Assembly (NCBI GenBank): GCA_001880285.1
Contig: CP016269.1
Location: 1,560,501-1,624,500, forward strand
DNA: 64,000 nt
Origin: Flavobacteriaceae bacterium UJ101
Lineage (GTDB): Bacteria > Bacteroidota > Bacteroidia > Flavobacteriales > UJ101
Direction of reading: 5' to 3'
Shown here: positions 42,490-53,600 of the stretch, in pieces
Layout of the letters: each line of letters begins with the position of its first letter
How positions within the stretch are numbered: position 1 is the stretch's first letter
Translations under genes and position numbers: made by a program
Notes under the pieces: generated by a model
What the model saw: the letters and a program-made list of their open reading frames with translations, nothing else
What the model was told of the DNA's origin: nothing
Database searches by the model: none

Positions 42490-44940
42490 TTATAGCTCTA
42501 TCATATTAACTAATAATCGATAAGCACCAGGAACTCCAGCAGGTAACTCTCTAAAAAAGGAAATACCTGTGTAAATGTAATGTCCTTTTCCATAAGGAGT
42601 TATTAATAAAGAACCTTTCTTATCCGTTTCATTTTTATCATGCCAACTTAAAATGGCTTGATAATGTTGATCCCATTCGTTGGGGAAATATAACCCTCGC
42701 TCTTGAACCCATCCTTCAAAATCTTTTTTAGTTAGCTTATTAGGAGAATTTAAAACAGGATGATCAGGTTTTAAAAATTGTACAATGGCCTTTTCTTCTG
42801 TAACACGATCTCTTGATAAGGTTAAAGGATAGGGTGCAATATGTTTTGTTTTTAAGCTATGATTTGTATTGTATTGCACAATTAAGTTTCCTCCTTCTTT
42901 CGCATACTGTAATAACTTTGGCATCATAAAATCGGCACGTTCATTAATATTTAAAAAGCGGATTCCAGTTAAAATAGCATCGTATTGTTTTAAATTTTCT
43001 AGCGTAAGATGTTCTTCCTTTAAAAGATCTATCTGGTAACCAATATTACGTAACGCTTCAGGTGTTGTGTCACCTGCTCCTTCGATATAGCCAATTTTCT
43101 TTCCTGTTTTTTTAATTGGCACATAAACGAGCTGAATTTGAGAATCAGGAAACCATGTTTGTGTAGGAATATGATCGTATTGAATGGTGCGTAATGCTTG
43201 AGCTTTTTTACCATTAATGAATATAATTAAGTTTCCATTTTGTGCATTCTGTAAAGGTTTTAGACGAACCTTTAATTTTAATTCTTCTCCTTTATTTTGT
43301 AAATTAAAATGGTTTTTATAGTCTAATTTCCATCCATTAGGTGCTTTGATATCAATATTTCCTGATTGATTTTGTGCTCCTGCTTTTAAAGTTACGATTA
43401 CTTCTTTTTCTTGAGAAGATGAAAATAAATATATAGGTTGATCTAGTGTAGCGGTGATTTTAGGTGTAATAATGAAAGGGCGATAACGCTCTCCTTTTAC
43501 AGGATCCCTCCATTTATAAATTAGGGGAATGGTATAAGCTATTTTTTGATCTTCAATAACAGTATGAATAGTAAAAGTGATAGTAGGCTGATTTTCAGGA
43601 ATTCCAATTAAGGTTTGGTCATTGATTTGATAGGTTCCTAAAGTTGCTTTTTCTTTAAGCCAATAAGGCTGAGAAATAGGTAGTTTTTGTAAAGTTAATT
43701 TTTCTTTTAATTCAATTTTTGTGTTATAAGAAAGTGGTTGAGCAAGGTTTTTAGAAAAATCTAAAGAAGTACTTTTAATTGATTCAATACGAATGTTTTG
43801 ATTACTTCTGTTTAAAAATTCAAAATCAATTTGTAGTGAGTCTTGACTTGTTTTTGCAAAATCATCTGCTTTTGCTTCAAAGTATATTCCTGCACATTGC
43901 TTGATTAATTCATCAACTTCTTGTAGTTTGATCTTTTTCCAAAAAGGATCTTCTATTTTTTGAAGTTCTTTGCGTAATTGAATTAAAGTAGGAATACTTA
44001 AAGAGGGGTTTGAAATAGTATAATTTTTAGATAATTGAGTAACCAGTTCTTGAACTTTTTTTGAATCTTTTACACGTTCCCAATTGGAAACAACACCATC
44101 CCATAAAGATTGATCAAAGGCAGCTCCTTTTTGAAGTTCAAAATATTCCATTTGACTTCCTCTATTTCCGATCATTCCGAATCCTTGACTTTTATGCATA
44201 CTTCTACTTCTAGCAGCTAATTCATTATAAGAAGTTCCCAAGTAAGAATTGTAAACGCCTAAATCATGAGCTACCACATTAGGATCTTTTTCAGAGATAG
44301 AATCATTCCACCAACGTCCTGTATTTAAAACAAGTCGTTTAGGTTGCCATGGTTGTACATATTGAAGTTGTTCAGGAAATTGAGTAGGATCACCTGCTAG
44401 GTCAAAGGCTTCTTCAGCTAAAATTGCAGATGAAGTATGATGTCCGTGCCCTCCTTTTCCATTGGTAGGAAAACGGCAAACAATGATATCAGGCTTGAAT
44501 TTTCGAATAACCCATACTACATCGGCTAATATGGTATTTTTATCCCAAATTTCTAATGTTTCATTCGGTGTTTTCGAATAACCAAAGTCGTTCGCTCTCG
44601 AAAAAAATTGTTTTCCTCCATCTGTTCTTCGTGCAGCTAAAAGTTCTTGTGTTCTAATAATACCTAATTCTTCTCGTATTTCAGGTCCAATTAAATTTTG
44701 CCCACCGTCACCTCGTGTTAAGGAAAGATAAGCGGTATTGAATAGTTTTTCATTAGCAGAATAGCTAATAAAACGAGTGTTTTCATCATCTGGGTGGGCT
44801 GCTAGATACAGAACATTCCCTAAAATATTGAGTTTTTGAATTTTTTGGTAGATTTCCGTTGCATTATATTGTTTGGGAATTTGAGCTTGTAACCCAATAC
44901 TAATAAGAAATAGAAATAAATATCGAAATACAGTTATCAT
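42490..44940 (-). CDS. Large secreted PIG-L-type deacetylase
   Basis: This 816-residue protein has a signal peptide ending GLQAQ. The N-terminal PIG-L/LmbE zinc deacetylase domain (about residues 30-290) has the metal motif YLAAHPDDENTRFISY and GGHGHHTSSAILAEEA. The C-terminal half has beta-sandwich stretches and a final alpha/beta domain with LLQYAKEGGNLIVQYNTNHS and GKGHYIYTGISFFRELPAGV. Enzymes of this class remove acetyl or acyl groups from amino sugars or similar compounds. The small membrane gene and symporter follow on the same strand, so deacylation outside and uptake by the symporter is a reasonable model. Confidence 0.85.
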   Translation of the reverse strand: MITVFRYLFLFLISIGLQAQIPKQYNATEIYQKIQKLNILGNVLYLAAHPDDENTRFISYSANEKLFNTAYLSLTRGDGGQNLIGPEIREELGIIRTQELLAARRTDGGKQFFSRANDFGYSKTPNETLEIWDKNTILADVVWVIRKFKPDIIVCRFPTNGKGGHGHHTSSAILAEEAFDLAGDPTQFPEQLQYVQPWQPKRLVLNTGRWWNDSISEKDPNVVAHDLGVYNSYLGTSYNELAARSRSMHKSQGFGMIGNRGSQMEYFELQKGAAFDQSLWDGVVSNWERVKDSKKVQELVTQLSKNYTISNPSLSIPTLIQLRKELQKIEDPFWKKIKLQEVDELIKQCAGIYFEAKADDFAKTSQDSLQIDFEFLNRSNQNIRIESIKSTSLDFSKNLAQPLSYNTKIELKEKLTLQKLPISQPYWLKEKATLGTYQINDQTLIGIPENQPTITFTIHTVIEDQKIAYTIPLIYKWRDPVKGERYRPFIITPKITATLDQPIYLFSSSQEKEVIVTLKAGAQNQSGNIDIKAPNGWKLDYKNHFNLQNKGEELKLKVRLKPLQNAQNGNLIIFINGKKAQALRTIQYDHIPTQTWFPDSQIQLVYVPIKKTGKKIGYIEGAGDTTPEALRNIGYQIDLLKEEHLTLENLKQYDAILTGIRFLNINERADFMMPKLLQYAKEGGNLIVQYNTNHSLKTKHIAPYPLTLSRDRVTEEKAIVQFLKPDHPVLNSPNKLTKKDFEGWVQERGLYFPNEWDQHYQAILSWHDKNETDKKGSLLITPYGKGHYIYTGISFFRELPAGVPGAYRLLVNMIEL

Positions 44941-44989
44941 ATTAAATATAAAAAGTTCTTGAATAAGCTAATTTAAAAGTAAATATAAC

Positions 44990-44997
44990 CAAATGTA
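44990..44997 (-). promoter_or_regulatory. -7 box for the PIG-L/symporter operon
   Basis: CAAATGTA reads TACATTTG on the minus strand, an exact TAnnTTTG match 49 bases before the deacetylase ATG. No clear -33 element was seen. Confidence 0.45.
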
Positions 44998-45123
44998 TAA
45001 AAGAAGGCTGATTTTATAGCTTAATTTAGTATAAGTGTATACAATAAAATGGTAAAGGTGTAAATAGTTACTTATTGTATTTTTATATTGGTTGAGTTAA
45101 TTTTAGTAAGATATTTTTATGAA

Positions 45124-45145
45124 AATATAGTCTTTTTTATAAAAA
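45124..45145. repeat. 22-bp sequence shared exactly with 19804-19825
   Basis: The second copy of the AT-rich string containing ATATAGTCTTTTTTAT lies in a 380-bp gene-free stretch (44941-45320) before the tail-fibre-like gene. The rest of that stretch is AT-rich, with a short AAACC...GGTTT hairpin near 45249-45264. Confidence 0.4.
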
Positions 45146-45320
45146 ATTATGAATAATAATATTTTTTTGTTAAATTTAATTAAAATTTTTTATACAAAAA
45201 TATTAATAAATGATGAAAAAGTTACGATTTTATATGCTTTATATAGAAAAACCACCCTCGGTTTAGAATTATTCCAAACACTTTAAGAAAACCAAATAAT
45301 AACCAAAAAAATTAATTATC

Positions 45321-46421
45321 ATGAAAAAAACTTTACTGTTAGTAACACTATTAACCTATACGTTTGTTTTTTCTCAAATTACAGTAGCCAATAACAATAA
45401 CGTTGGAATTGGAACGGCTAAAGATTATGTGCCGGATGTAAAGTTGGAAATTTCTCAAACAACTAATCATCAGGGGGTTCTAATTACTGAGGCTAATAAT
45501 TCAGAATACATTCAATTACATCTTGCTGACTTTGGAGATAGAGAATATGGTTTTTTTAGGCTAGGAGAAGAAACAAAATTAAGAGGTAATGGAGAGAATT
45601 CGTATTTTAAGGGAAGATTAGGAATAGGAACTGTTAATCCTGATGCTATGCTCCATACAAGAGGAGGTATAGCAATACAACATCCAACAATTTTATATGA
45701 TGCAAGAGGAGATGCTTCAAGTAGAGCAGGAATAATTTTTGGATCAAATCATGTGACCAATAACTCAATGTTTTGGATAAGCCCTGATGAAACATTAGGG
45801 AATCGTTTAAATATTGGAACAGGAGCTAGTTATAATGATCAATCTAGTAAATTAACGATAACTAATAGTGGAAATATAGGTATAGGAACAACAAATCCAG
45901 CATATAAACTTCAGGTTGAAGGTAGCTTTTCTGCATATGATATATATAGTTCTGGATCAAATTCATGGATTTTTCATACTCCAGATACGTCAGGAAGAAC
46001 TACTATGCATATTGCACCTAAAAAAGATGGACAATGGGATTGGGGAAATGAAATTGAATTTAGGAGTAATAGTGAAATTTATGCAAAAACATTTCGAGCA
46101 CATAATGGAACAACATTGCCAGCCGACTACGTCTTCGAAAAATATTATCAAGGAATATCTAAACTAAATCCTGAATATAGTATGCCTACTTTAGAAGAAG
46201 TAGAACAATTTACTAAAGAACATAATCATTTGCCTGAAATACCATCTTATAAAGAAGTTCAAAAAAATGGAGTGGATTTAGGTGAAATGACCAATCTTTT
46301 ATTACAAAAAATAGAAGAATTAACACTATATACGATTGAACAGAATAAGTTGAATAAGCTACAAGAAACCAAAATTCAACAATTAGAGACTAAAATTCAA
46401 CAATTAGAAAAAGCACGTTAA
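45321..46421 (+). CDS. Tail-fibre-like secreted protein with GIGT repeats and C-terminal coiled coil
   Basis: This 366-residue protein has a signal peptide (ending FVFSQ). It has three short repeats of NVGIGT, RLGIGTVNP and NIGIGTTNP, typical of beta-helical trimer stalks. A C-terminal stretch reads MPTLEEVEQFTKEHNHLPEI and GVDLGEMTNLLLQKIEELTL, and a coiled coil ends TKIQQLETKIQQLEKAR. In Bacteroidota such proteins often stand beside RHS or adhesin genes. It precedes the two giant genes by 86 bases. Adhesion or structural support is inferred. Confidence 0.78.
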   Translation: MKKTLLLVTLLTYTFVFSQITVANNNNVGIGTAKDYVPDVKLEISQTTNHQGVLITEANNSEYIQLHLADFGDREYGFFRLGEETKLRGNGENSYFKGRLGIGTVNPDAMLHTRGGIAIQHPTILYDARGDASSRAGIIFGSNHVTNNSMFWISPDETLGNRLNIGTGASYNDQSSKLTITNSGNIGIGTTNPAYKLQVEGSFSAYDIYSSGSNSWIFHTPDTSGRTTMHIAPKKDGQWDWGNEIEFRSNSEIYAKTFRAHNGTTLPADYVFEKYYQGISKLNPEYSMPTLEEVEQFTKEHNHLPEIPSYKEVQKNGVDLGEMTNLLLQKIEELTLYTIEQNKLNKLQETKIQQLETKIQQLEKAR

Positions 46422-46507
46422 AATACCATTAATATGGTATTGATTAGCATCGATAGAATGCTTCATTTTGTATAAGAGTAAAATAAATAGCCAAAACATA
46501 ATATAAT

Positions 46508-49500
46508 ATGAAAAAACTTTACTTCTGTAGAGTATTGATTTTATCAATATTTTATCTATTTGAATTACAAGCACAGCAAGTAATTTCACCAGCACCTGGT
46601 GGAGTGCAAGGTGTGGAGGCTTGGTTTAAAACTGAGCCAAAAGAAGGAAGTACTACAGAGTACCATTGGAAAGATTATGGTGGAGATGAAGTGAAATTGA
46701 ACACTTATAACTCAACTGAATTTTTTAATATTTATGATAAAGAAGATTTATCTAAAAATGAAATTCGTTTTTTTAATTTTAATCCAGCTTTACAGCTAGG
46801 TTACCTAAAAACTGGACAAGAAAATTCTTATCGAGAGTTTACTTTAAATTGTACTAATCTCTCTCAAATGATGATTTTTGGAGCTTTTGCTCCAATAGGA
46901 ACTACTTTTGAAGCCGAAAAACATCTTTATACTATAAATGGAAAACCTAAAGAAGGAATTTCCTTTACTACAGATAAAGTAATAGAGAGTGTTGAAAGTG
47001 GGAAAACACCACTAGATTATGGTGAAGAGGAAGGAGAGGATTTGATGCACACCGATACCACTTCGGAGAGTGATTATAGAGAAGGAGCAATGCGTTTGGC
47101 TACTTATTATAGAATGAATCAGCCGAATTATTCTATTTGGGGTGAAAAACAACAAGCCAATGTTTCATTAGGTGATATTTTTAATTCAAATAATACTCAT
47201 AATACTTCAACTTTTGATGAAAACGAATTTATCAATCGGAAATTTAGTGGTTATATCCCTGAATTTATTGTCTATAGTCGTTATTTAAATCCATTAGAGC
47301 GTAGAAGAGTTGAAAGTTATTTAGCATTAAAATATGGATTGACAATTGACCAATCTTATTTAAAAAGTAATGGTGATTTAATATGGGATTTAGCTGCAAA
47401 TCCAGTATTTAATAATCGAATTACAGCGGTTATTAAAGATGATGCGAGTGCTTTGGATCAATTCATCTCTACTACAACGTATGAAGAAGCACCGACTTTT
47501 TCTGATGCTCATGATTCGTATTTTCAAACCGATCATACCAAAGGATCTTCTAATAAACGTTTGTTAACCATTGAGTCTTCCGGATTGAAGGATGGTGAGT
47601 ATGCTATTTGGGGTGATAATAATGATAATTTAAGTGTACAGGAAAGTGATGAAATTACCAATTTAAAAATGATGAATCGAGATTGGTATTTGAAAACGAA
47701 CAGAAAAATTTTAGGAGAAATAGATGCAGATTGGAAAGACAAAAAATATTTTCAAATTACGGAGGAAGGATCAAGAATAAAAGCATTGAGTACTTCTAAA
47801 ACATTGATTACATCTGATCAATTTGAAGATGCTATGATAGAATGGACTGTTACAAGTAATAGACAGTCTATTGTAGTAGGATTAGGAGATGATACGAATC
47901 GGTCTCCAATTACACATAGTATATGGGCAAGAGAAAATCAGGTGTTTTATAAGAAACATATTCGTGATTGTTGTAGTGGGATACGTTTAGGAACATATTT
48001 GCCTGGAGACCGATTTAAAATTGAACGTAAAGGAGGTAAAGCTTATTATTATAAGAATGATGAATTAGTGTACTCTGAAGAATCTACAGATGAGTTGTTG
48101 TATTCCAAAATTTATATGTGGAAACCAGGATCAGAGATATATGATTATAAAATGGAAAGTAAAAGAGGTGATCAAGTAGAACTCTCTTATGATGAAAACA
48201 AAGCTACCATATTCAATAATTTAACCAATAATGCTGATGATAATCCTGATAATGATGCTGATCAAGTTCCATATTTAATAATTGACCGCTCTGGTAGAGG
48301 AACCTATCAAACTCAAAATACGGAGATTTTTAAGTATACTTCAATTGATACTGAACGTAAAAAAATCATTTTTGATAATGTTTTTTGGGATACCGATGAA
48401 AGTGGAGATGATGTCTTTACTTTTGGTCAAAAAGAATCTAATTTAATTGCCATTATTGAAGGAGAAAATCCAACGTGTGAGGATTATGGAAAAACAGTTT
48501 CATTAGAATGGGAAATCTTGAATGGAAAGCCTTCACACATGGGATTTGTTATAACAGATTATTTACCATGGACAGGTTTTTTAAGGCATAGTTCAGGAAA
48601 AGATATGATGTATGCATTTGAATATGGGTATCATAATGTACTAGGTATTAAGAGTAGCCATGTTGGTAGTGGTAGTGGAGGATTTGGAAATTATATTATT
48701 AAAAATTTAACAACAGATTTAGGTATTAATTATAAAGCAGGAGATCGTTTTAAGATACAGATTAATGAAGGGAGGGTCTATTATTATTATAATGATACTT
48801 TGGTATATAATCATAAGGAGACATTTGTTTCAGAAAAAAAGAAAAGCATTATGCCTTTTTTCCGTGCAAGCAATAATTCTAGACAAATAGTAGATAAAGT
48901 AAAAATTAATGGTGGTACAGATTTTAAATGGATGGCAAATGATGATTTCTTTACAATAACGAATAATGAGAGAATAGAAATTAAAGAAAAGCCATTAAAT
49001 GGATTTTATAATGCAGCATATACAGAGCACCCTATATTAGGAGATACTTCAGGCACAATCAAAATTGAAGTAAAAGAAGGAGAACCTCTATTTAGATATA
49101 CTATAACAGATAAAGCAGAAAGTGCAAATACTTGGACAGGAAAATTTGGAGATGTATATGAAGTTTATAATGAAATTCCTTTTGAGTATGCTAATTTAAA
49201 AAATGTTGAATATGATGCTGAACAAGATGAAGTAGGAATCCTTAATCGAGCTTATCCATGGGGATCAACAGGGTTTTCATCAAAAGATCCAATAGAGGGA
49301 GATTTTGAATTAAGTTGGAATTCTTCTCAAAATAATAGAATTATGTATATAGGATTATCTGAAACGCCTAAAAATGGTAATTATACGATTGATTATGCAC
49401 TTAATTTTACTCAAGGAAAGCAGGTTATTGTTTCAGAAAAGGGAAGAGCTGATACAAGTGCTTCGGTAAGTGATATTATGACTTCAGACAGTTTTAAAAT

Positions 49501-50602
49501 AAAAAAAGAAGGAACGACTATTTCTTATTTTCGAAATAATGAATTAATTAAAGAGTCGTCAACTCCTTCAAATACATCACTTTATATAGATGGATCATTT
49601 TTTGGATATGCACCTATAGGAGTGAAAAATATAAAAATTAATAAAAAAGAAAATATACAAAATATGGGAGATGAATATTTTGTTTCAATTCCTAATATTC
49701 CTCCCGGTACTTATACGGTAAAAGTAGAAGAAATTCGAAAAACCAATTTTACAAATGAAGGAACTTCAATGTTATCCAATCGTTTACAAGAATCAGAAGG
49801 TTATTTAGAGTACCAAGTAAAAGATATAAATTCAAATACGAAACGATTAGGATTTGTGACGAATTTATCTAATACAGTTGAGTATGGTATACAACAAAAG
49901 GGAGATAGTATTTATTATCAAGTAAATGGTGAAATAACAGAGCGTTATCCTATTAATTTAGAGGATGTGATACGTGTGAAAAAAATGAGTACCGATTTGG
50001 TATATGAAGTAAATGATGAAGAAATTCATCGTATAACAGGAGTTTTAACATCGTCTAATTTTTATGCAAAGGTAGAAATTGATACTTCAGGTTCATTTAA
50101 AAATGTAGATCATAAAGGTTTTGCACTAGCAAGTTGGATAATTCAAAATGGAACTATTGAAATAGAAGAATTAACAACAGGAAATACAGCTACTGAAGAA
50201 ATTACCATCACAGCACCTGAATGTGATCATGATCGTGATGATGATGGGATTGATGATGAACGTGATAATTGTCCAGATACACCTAATTCAGATCAATTGG
50301 ATACCGATGGTGATGGATTAGGTGATGTCTGTGACCCAGAACCTAATGGAGATAATAACGTAGATGTTTATCCTGTACCTTCAACAAGTGGAGAACCTTT
50401 TACAGTTAAAGTGGATTTAGATGACCCTAGTGAAATAGTCATATTGGTTTATGATATGAAGGGACGTTTAATTACAGAAAAATATGTAAAAGAACAAAAA
50501 GATCTACATGAAGTCCAATTGATTTTGAATCAAATAGGAGTCTATATTATTAAGGTCTTGAGTAAAGAAGGTGAATTTACGAATAAAATTACAATCGACT
50601 AA
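46508..50602 (+). CDS. Large secreted multi-domain surface protein with TSP3 repeats and T9SS-type sorting domain
   Basis: This 1364-residue protein has a signal peptide (ending LQAQ). An N-terminal lectin-like part contains YLNPLERRRVESYLALKYGL. Several modules carry the recurring strand pair GDRFKIxxxxGKAYYYKNDELVY (about residues 440-560, 650-810, 920-1050, 1110-1200). Calcium-binding thrombospondin type 3 repeats (about 1240-1282, DDDGIDDERDNCPD) lead to a C-terminal domain with VYPVPSTSGEPFTVKV and IGVYIIKVLSKEGEFTNKI, the type IX secretion signal. It would be carried to the surface. The RHS gene starts 14 bases later and shares its modules, so the two probably work together. Confidence 0.82.
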   Translation: MKKLYFCRVLILSIFYLFELQAQQVISPAPGGVQGVEAWFKTEPKEGSTTEYHWKDYGGDEVKLNTYNSTEFFNIYDKEDLSKNEIRFFNFNPALQLGYLKTGQENSYREFTLNCTNLSQMMIFGAFAPIGTTFEAEKHLYTINGKPKEGISFTTDKVIESVESGKTPLDYGEEEGEDLMHTDTTSESDYREGAMRLATYYRMNQPNYSIWGEKQQANVSLGDIFNSNNTHNTSTFDENEFINRKFSGYIPEFIVYSRYLNPLERRRVESYLALKYGLTIDQSYLKSNGDLIWDLAANPVFNNRITAVIKDDASALDQFISTTTYEEAPTFSDAHDSYFQTDHTKGSSNKRLLTIESSGLKDGEYAIWGDNNDNLSVQESDEITNLKMMNRDWYLKTNRKILGEIDADWKDKKYFQITEEGSRIKALSTSKTLITSDQFEDAMIEWTVTSNRQSIVVGLGDDTNRSPITHSIWARENQVFYKKHIRDCCSGIRLGTYLPGDRFKIERKGGKAYYYKNDELVYSEESTDELLYSKIYMWKPGSEIYDYKMESKRGDQVELSYDENKATIFNNLTNNADDNPDNDADQVPYLIIDRSGRGTYQTQNTEIFKYTSIDTERKKIIFDNVFWDTDESGDDVFTFGQKESNLIAIIEGENPTCEDYGKTVSLEWEILNGKPSHMGFVITDYLPWTGFLRHSSGKDMMYAFEYGYHNVLGIKSSHVGSGSGGFGNYIIKNLTTDLGINYKAGDRFKIQINEGRVYYYYNDTLVYNHKETFVSEKKKSIMPFFRASNNSRQIVDKVKINGGTDFKWMANDDFFTITNNERIEIKEKPLNGFYNAAYTEHPILGDTSGTIKIEVKEGEPLFRYTITDKAESANTWTGKFGDVYEVYNEIPFEYANLKNVEYDAEQDEVGILNRAYPWGSTGFSSKDPIEGDFELSWNSSQNNRIMYIGLSETPKNGNYTIDYALNFTQGKQVIVSEKGRADTSASVSDIMTSDSFKIKKEGTTISYFRNNELIKESSTPSNTSLYIDGSFFGYAPIGVKNIKINKKENIQNMGDEYFVSIPNIPPGTYTVKVEEIRKTNFTNEGTSMLSNRLQESEGYLEYQVKDINSNTKRLGFVTNLSNTVEYGIQQKGDSIYYQVNGEITERYPINLEDVIRVKKMSTDLVYEVNDEEIHRITGVLTSSNFYAKVEIDTSGSFKNVDHKGFALASWIIQNGTIEIEELTTGNTATEEITITAPECDHDRDDDGIDDERDNCPDTPNSDQLDTDGDGLGDVCDPEPNGDNNVDVYPVPSTSGEPFTVKVDLDDPSEIVILVYDMKGRLITEKYVKEQKDLHEVQLILNQIGVYIIKVLSKEGEFTNKITID

Positions 50603-50615
50603 AACCTAGCATAAC

Positions 50616-53600
50616 ATGGAATTTATAGAAACAAAAAATCAAAGTAATATAGTAAGTCCACGTGTTAAAAAAGCGATGGGGAGTTTTATTACATGGGCAT
50701 TATTGGCTCAAAGTTATTTAGGATATGGAGCGATACGTCCCAATCATACAGAAAAAGTAATAGAAATTAAGAATTACGGAAATGATTTAAACCCAATAAA
50801 AAAAGAAATTTCTTTTGTTAATTCAGAAGAGGATAAAAAGGAAAATAAAGATGAAAAAGCAACCAAGTCTGAAACAGTTGATAAAATTGTCAAAAAATCA
50901 AATAGAACTCTTAAAGCGGTTAAAACTGTAGTAGCCTATAAAGCTACTTTAAAAGAAGGAACTATTGGAGCTTTTGCTGGAAGAAAGTTAGACAATCCAG
51001 CTGATAATATTTTTCATATAAAGATCAATCAACAACCAACCATCAGTGATAAAGTTTGGTTAGAATATGAGTTAAATGGATTAGCAAATGCCCAATCCGT
51101 TTCGAAAAGTATTAATGATCGCCTAGCAACAGGAGGGTATTTAATAAAAACCAAAATAGGATGGAGTAAACAAAGAGAACCATTAAATCCAGTATGGTTA
51201 AAGAAGGGGGATAACAGTATTCAGTTTTCATTACCTGAAAATACTAAATACGGATATCAAATAAAAAATATTCGATTGGTAATTGAAAAGAATAATAATG
51301 ATGAAGCGTTAATAGTAGAAAAGAATCATACACTTTACAATAATAAAGGTTATGTAAAAGGATTTATTCAAGGGATGGATCCAGAAGCACAAATTTTGGT
51401 AGATGGAAAAGCAGTAATATATAAAAATGGGGTATTTGAAACAATAGTTTCAATGGAGACTCCTCAACCAGTAAAAATAGAAGCTATTTTATCCAATGGT
51501 AAAAAAGAAGAAAAGACACTAAATTTTACACAAAATCATAAAGCTGATTATACATATGCTATAAACAATACTCATCAAACCGTTTCAAAATACTTTGAAA
51601 AAGGAATCTCAAATCAGTTAAAAATTAAAGGAGCTGAATTAGAAGTAAATGAAAAAGCACTAAAAGGAACTGAAAAAATATCGATTACGACCCTACGTCA
51701 TATTGATTTACCCGCTTTAGATATGGGAATGACGAATACTACGAAAGATTTTAAGGGTTATCGTTTCCTACCTCATGGAGAGCATTTTAAAGAAGGAGCA
51801 ATAGTAAAATTAGCCTATGATCGTACTAAAATACCCAATGGGTATACAGAAAATGATATTAAGACGTATTATTTTGATACCAAGACGCATCATTGGGTAG
51901 CATTGGAACGGGATTCGATTGATAAAAAGAATCAAATTATTATTTCCAAAACAACGCATTTTACGGATATGATCAATGGGGTAATTCAAACACCTGAATC
52001 TCCTGAAAGTCAAGGTTTCGCTCCTACTTCAATGAGTGATATTAAAGCAGCTGATCCAACCGCTAAAATTCAAGTAATGGCGGCACCAAGTGCAAACCAA
52101 CGAGGTTCTGCTACGACAAGTTATAGCTTTGAAATGCCTCCTGCACGTAATGGAATGGCACCTAGTTTAGGAATTCAATATAACAGTGACGGTGGAAGTG
52201 GTTGGTTAGGTGAAGGTTGGGATTTAAACATTCCAAGTATTACGGTAGATACCCGTTGGGGAGTTCCACGTTATAATGGAGATTTAGAAACGGAAACATA
52301 TAGTTTTAATGGAAGTATGTTGGCTATGTTAGATGATGAAGGAAATCCAGCCGTAGCCCATAGAGGAGATCAAATAAAGAGAGAAAATGAACGTAGATTT
52401 TATCCACGAAAAGAAGGAAGTTTTTCAAAGATTGTAAGAAAGGGAGATGGTTTTGGAAATACGATATGGGAAGTAACTGATAAAAAAGGAACAGTTTATA
52501 CTTATGGAGATAAGAACGGTGTAGATGACGATGGAGCGGTATTAAAAGGAACGGCTTTAGATGTAGCATCAGGGAAACTAAAAGATGATGTTATTGTGGA
52601 ATGGCGTCTTTCAAAAATAGAAGAACTACATGGGGATTATATAGAGTATTATTATGATCAAGTAGAGGAAGAAGTAAAAGGAGATTTGAAATCAAGAGCT
52701 TTATATTTAAAGAAAGTGGTAGCAGGTCAAGATGGTAGTGGAGATATTACCGAGATTGTATTTACACAAAAATCAGAAGAAAAAATTAGAAAGACCAATA
52801 ATGCCCGTTATGGTTTCTTAACGTCTAACCATCAATTATTAGACCGAGTTGATGTAAAGTTTGAAGGAAAAACCTTGAGAAGTTATGGTTTTACTTATGA
52901 TACAGGTGCTTTTTCAAAGAAACGATTAAAAACCATTACACAATATAATTCGGAAGGTAAAGAATTTAATCATCATGATTTGGATTATTATAATGATGTA
53001 GCGTATGAAAAAGATAAAGAAACCTATAAACCTTTTAAAACAGAGTTAGAAAATTTAAATGCACATGATGATGGAGTTAAGGGAGAAGGAGTGATCGGTG
53101 CATTAGGAAAGGCTTCTTCTCTTAGTGGAACCCAAAGTAAGGGAAATAGTTTTGGATTAGGATTATCGGTTGATTTTCCTTCCGATAAGAAGTTTACATG
53201 TAAAGGACCACTGTCAGTAGGAGGTTCGTTTAGTTATGCATCTTCAAAAGGAGAGGGTAAACTCGTTTTAGTTGATATTAATGGTGATGGATTGGCGGAT
53301 AAAGTATACAAATCGGGGAGCTCATTATTTTATCGACCTAATTTAACGAGTAACGCAGATGAAAACGGATATAATTCTTTAAGTGATGAAACAGATATTA
53401 ATATAGAATATGGAGATCCTGTTGCCATTCAAGGAACATCTAACTTTTTAAAGACAAAAGGAAAAACGACAGCAGGTGGCTTTAATATAGGTTATACAAG
53501 TTGTTCAAATTTTGGAGTAGATGCAGGAGTTAATATAGCCAATTCTGAATCAGAAACACAGGTATATTTTCAAGATGTAAATGGCGATGGATTAATTGAT

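Noticed and set aside
46422..46441. Hairpin AATACCAT...ATGGTATT after the tail-fibre-like gene as a terminator
   Set aside because: The stem is weak and no T-run follows, so read-through to the next gene seems likely.
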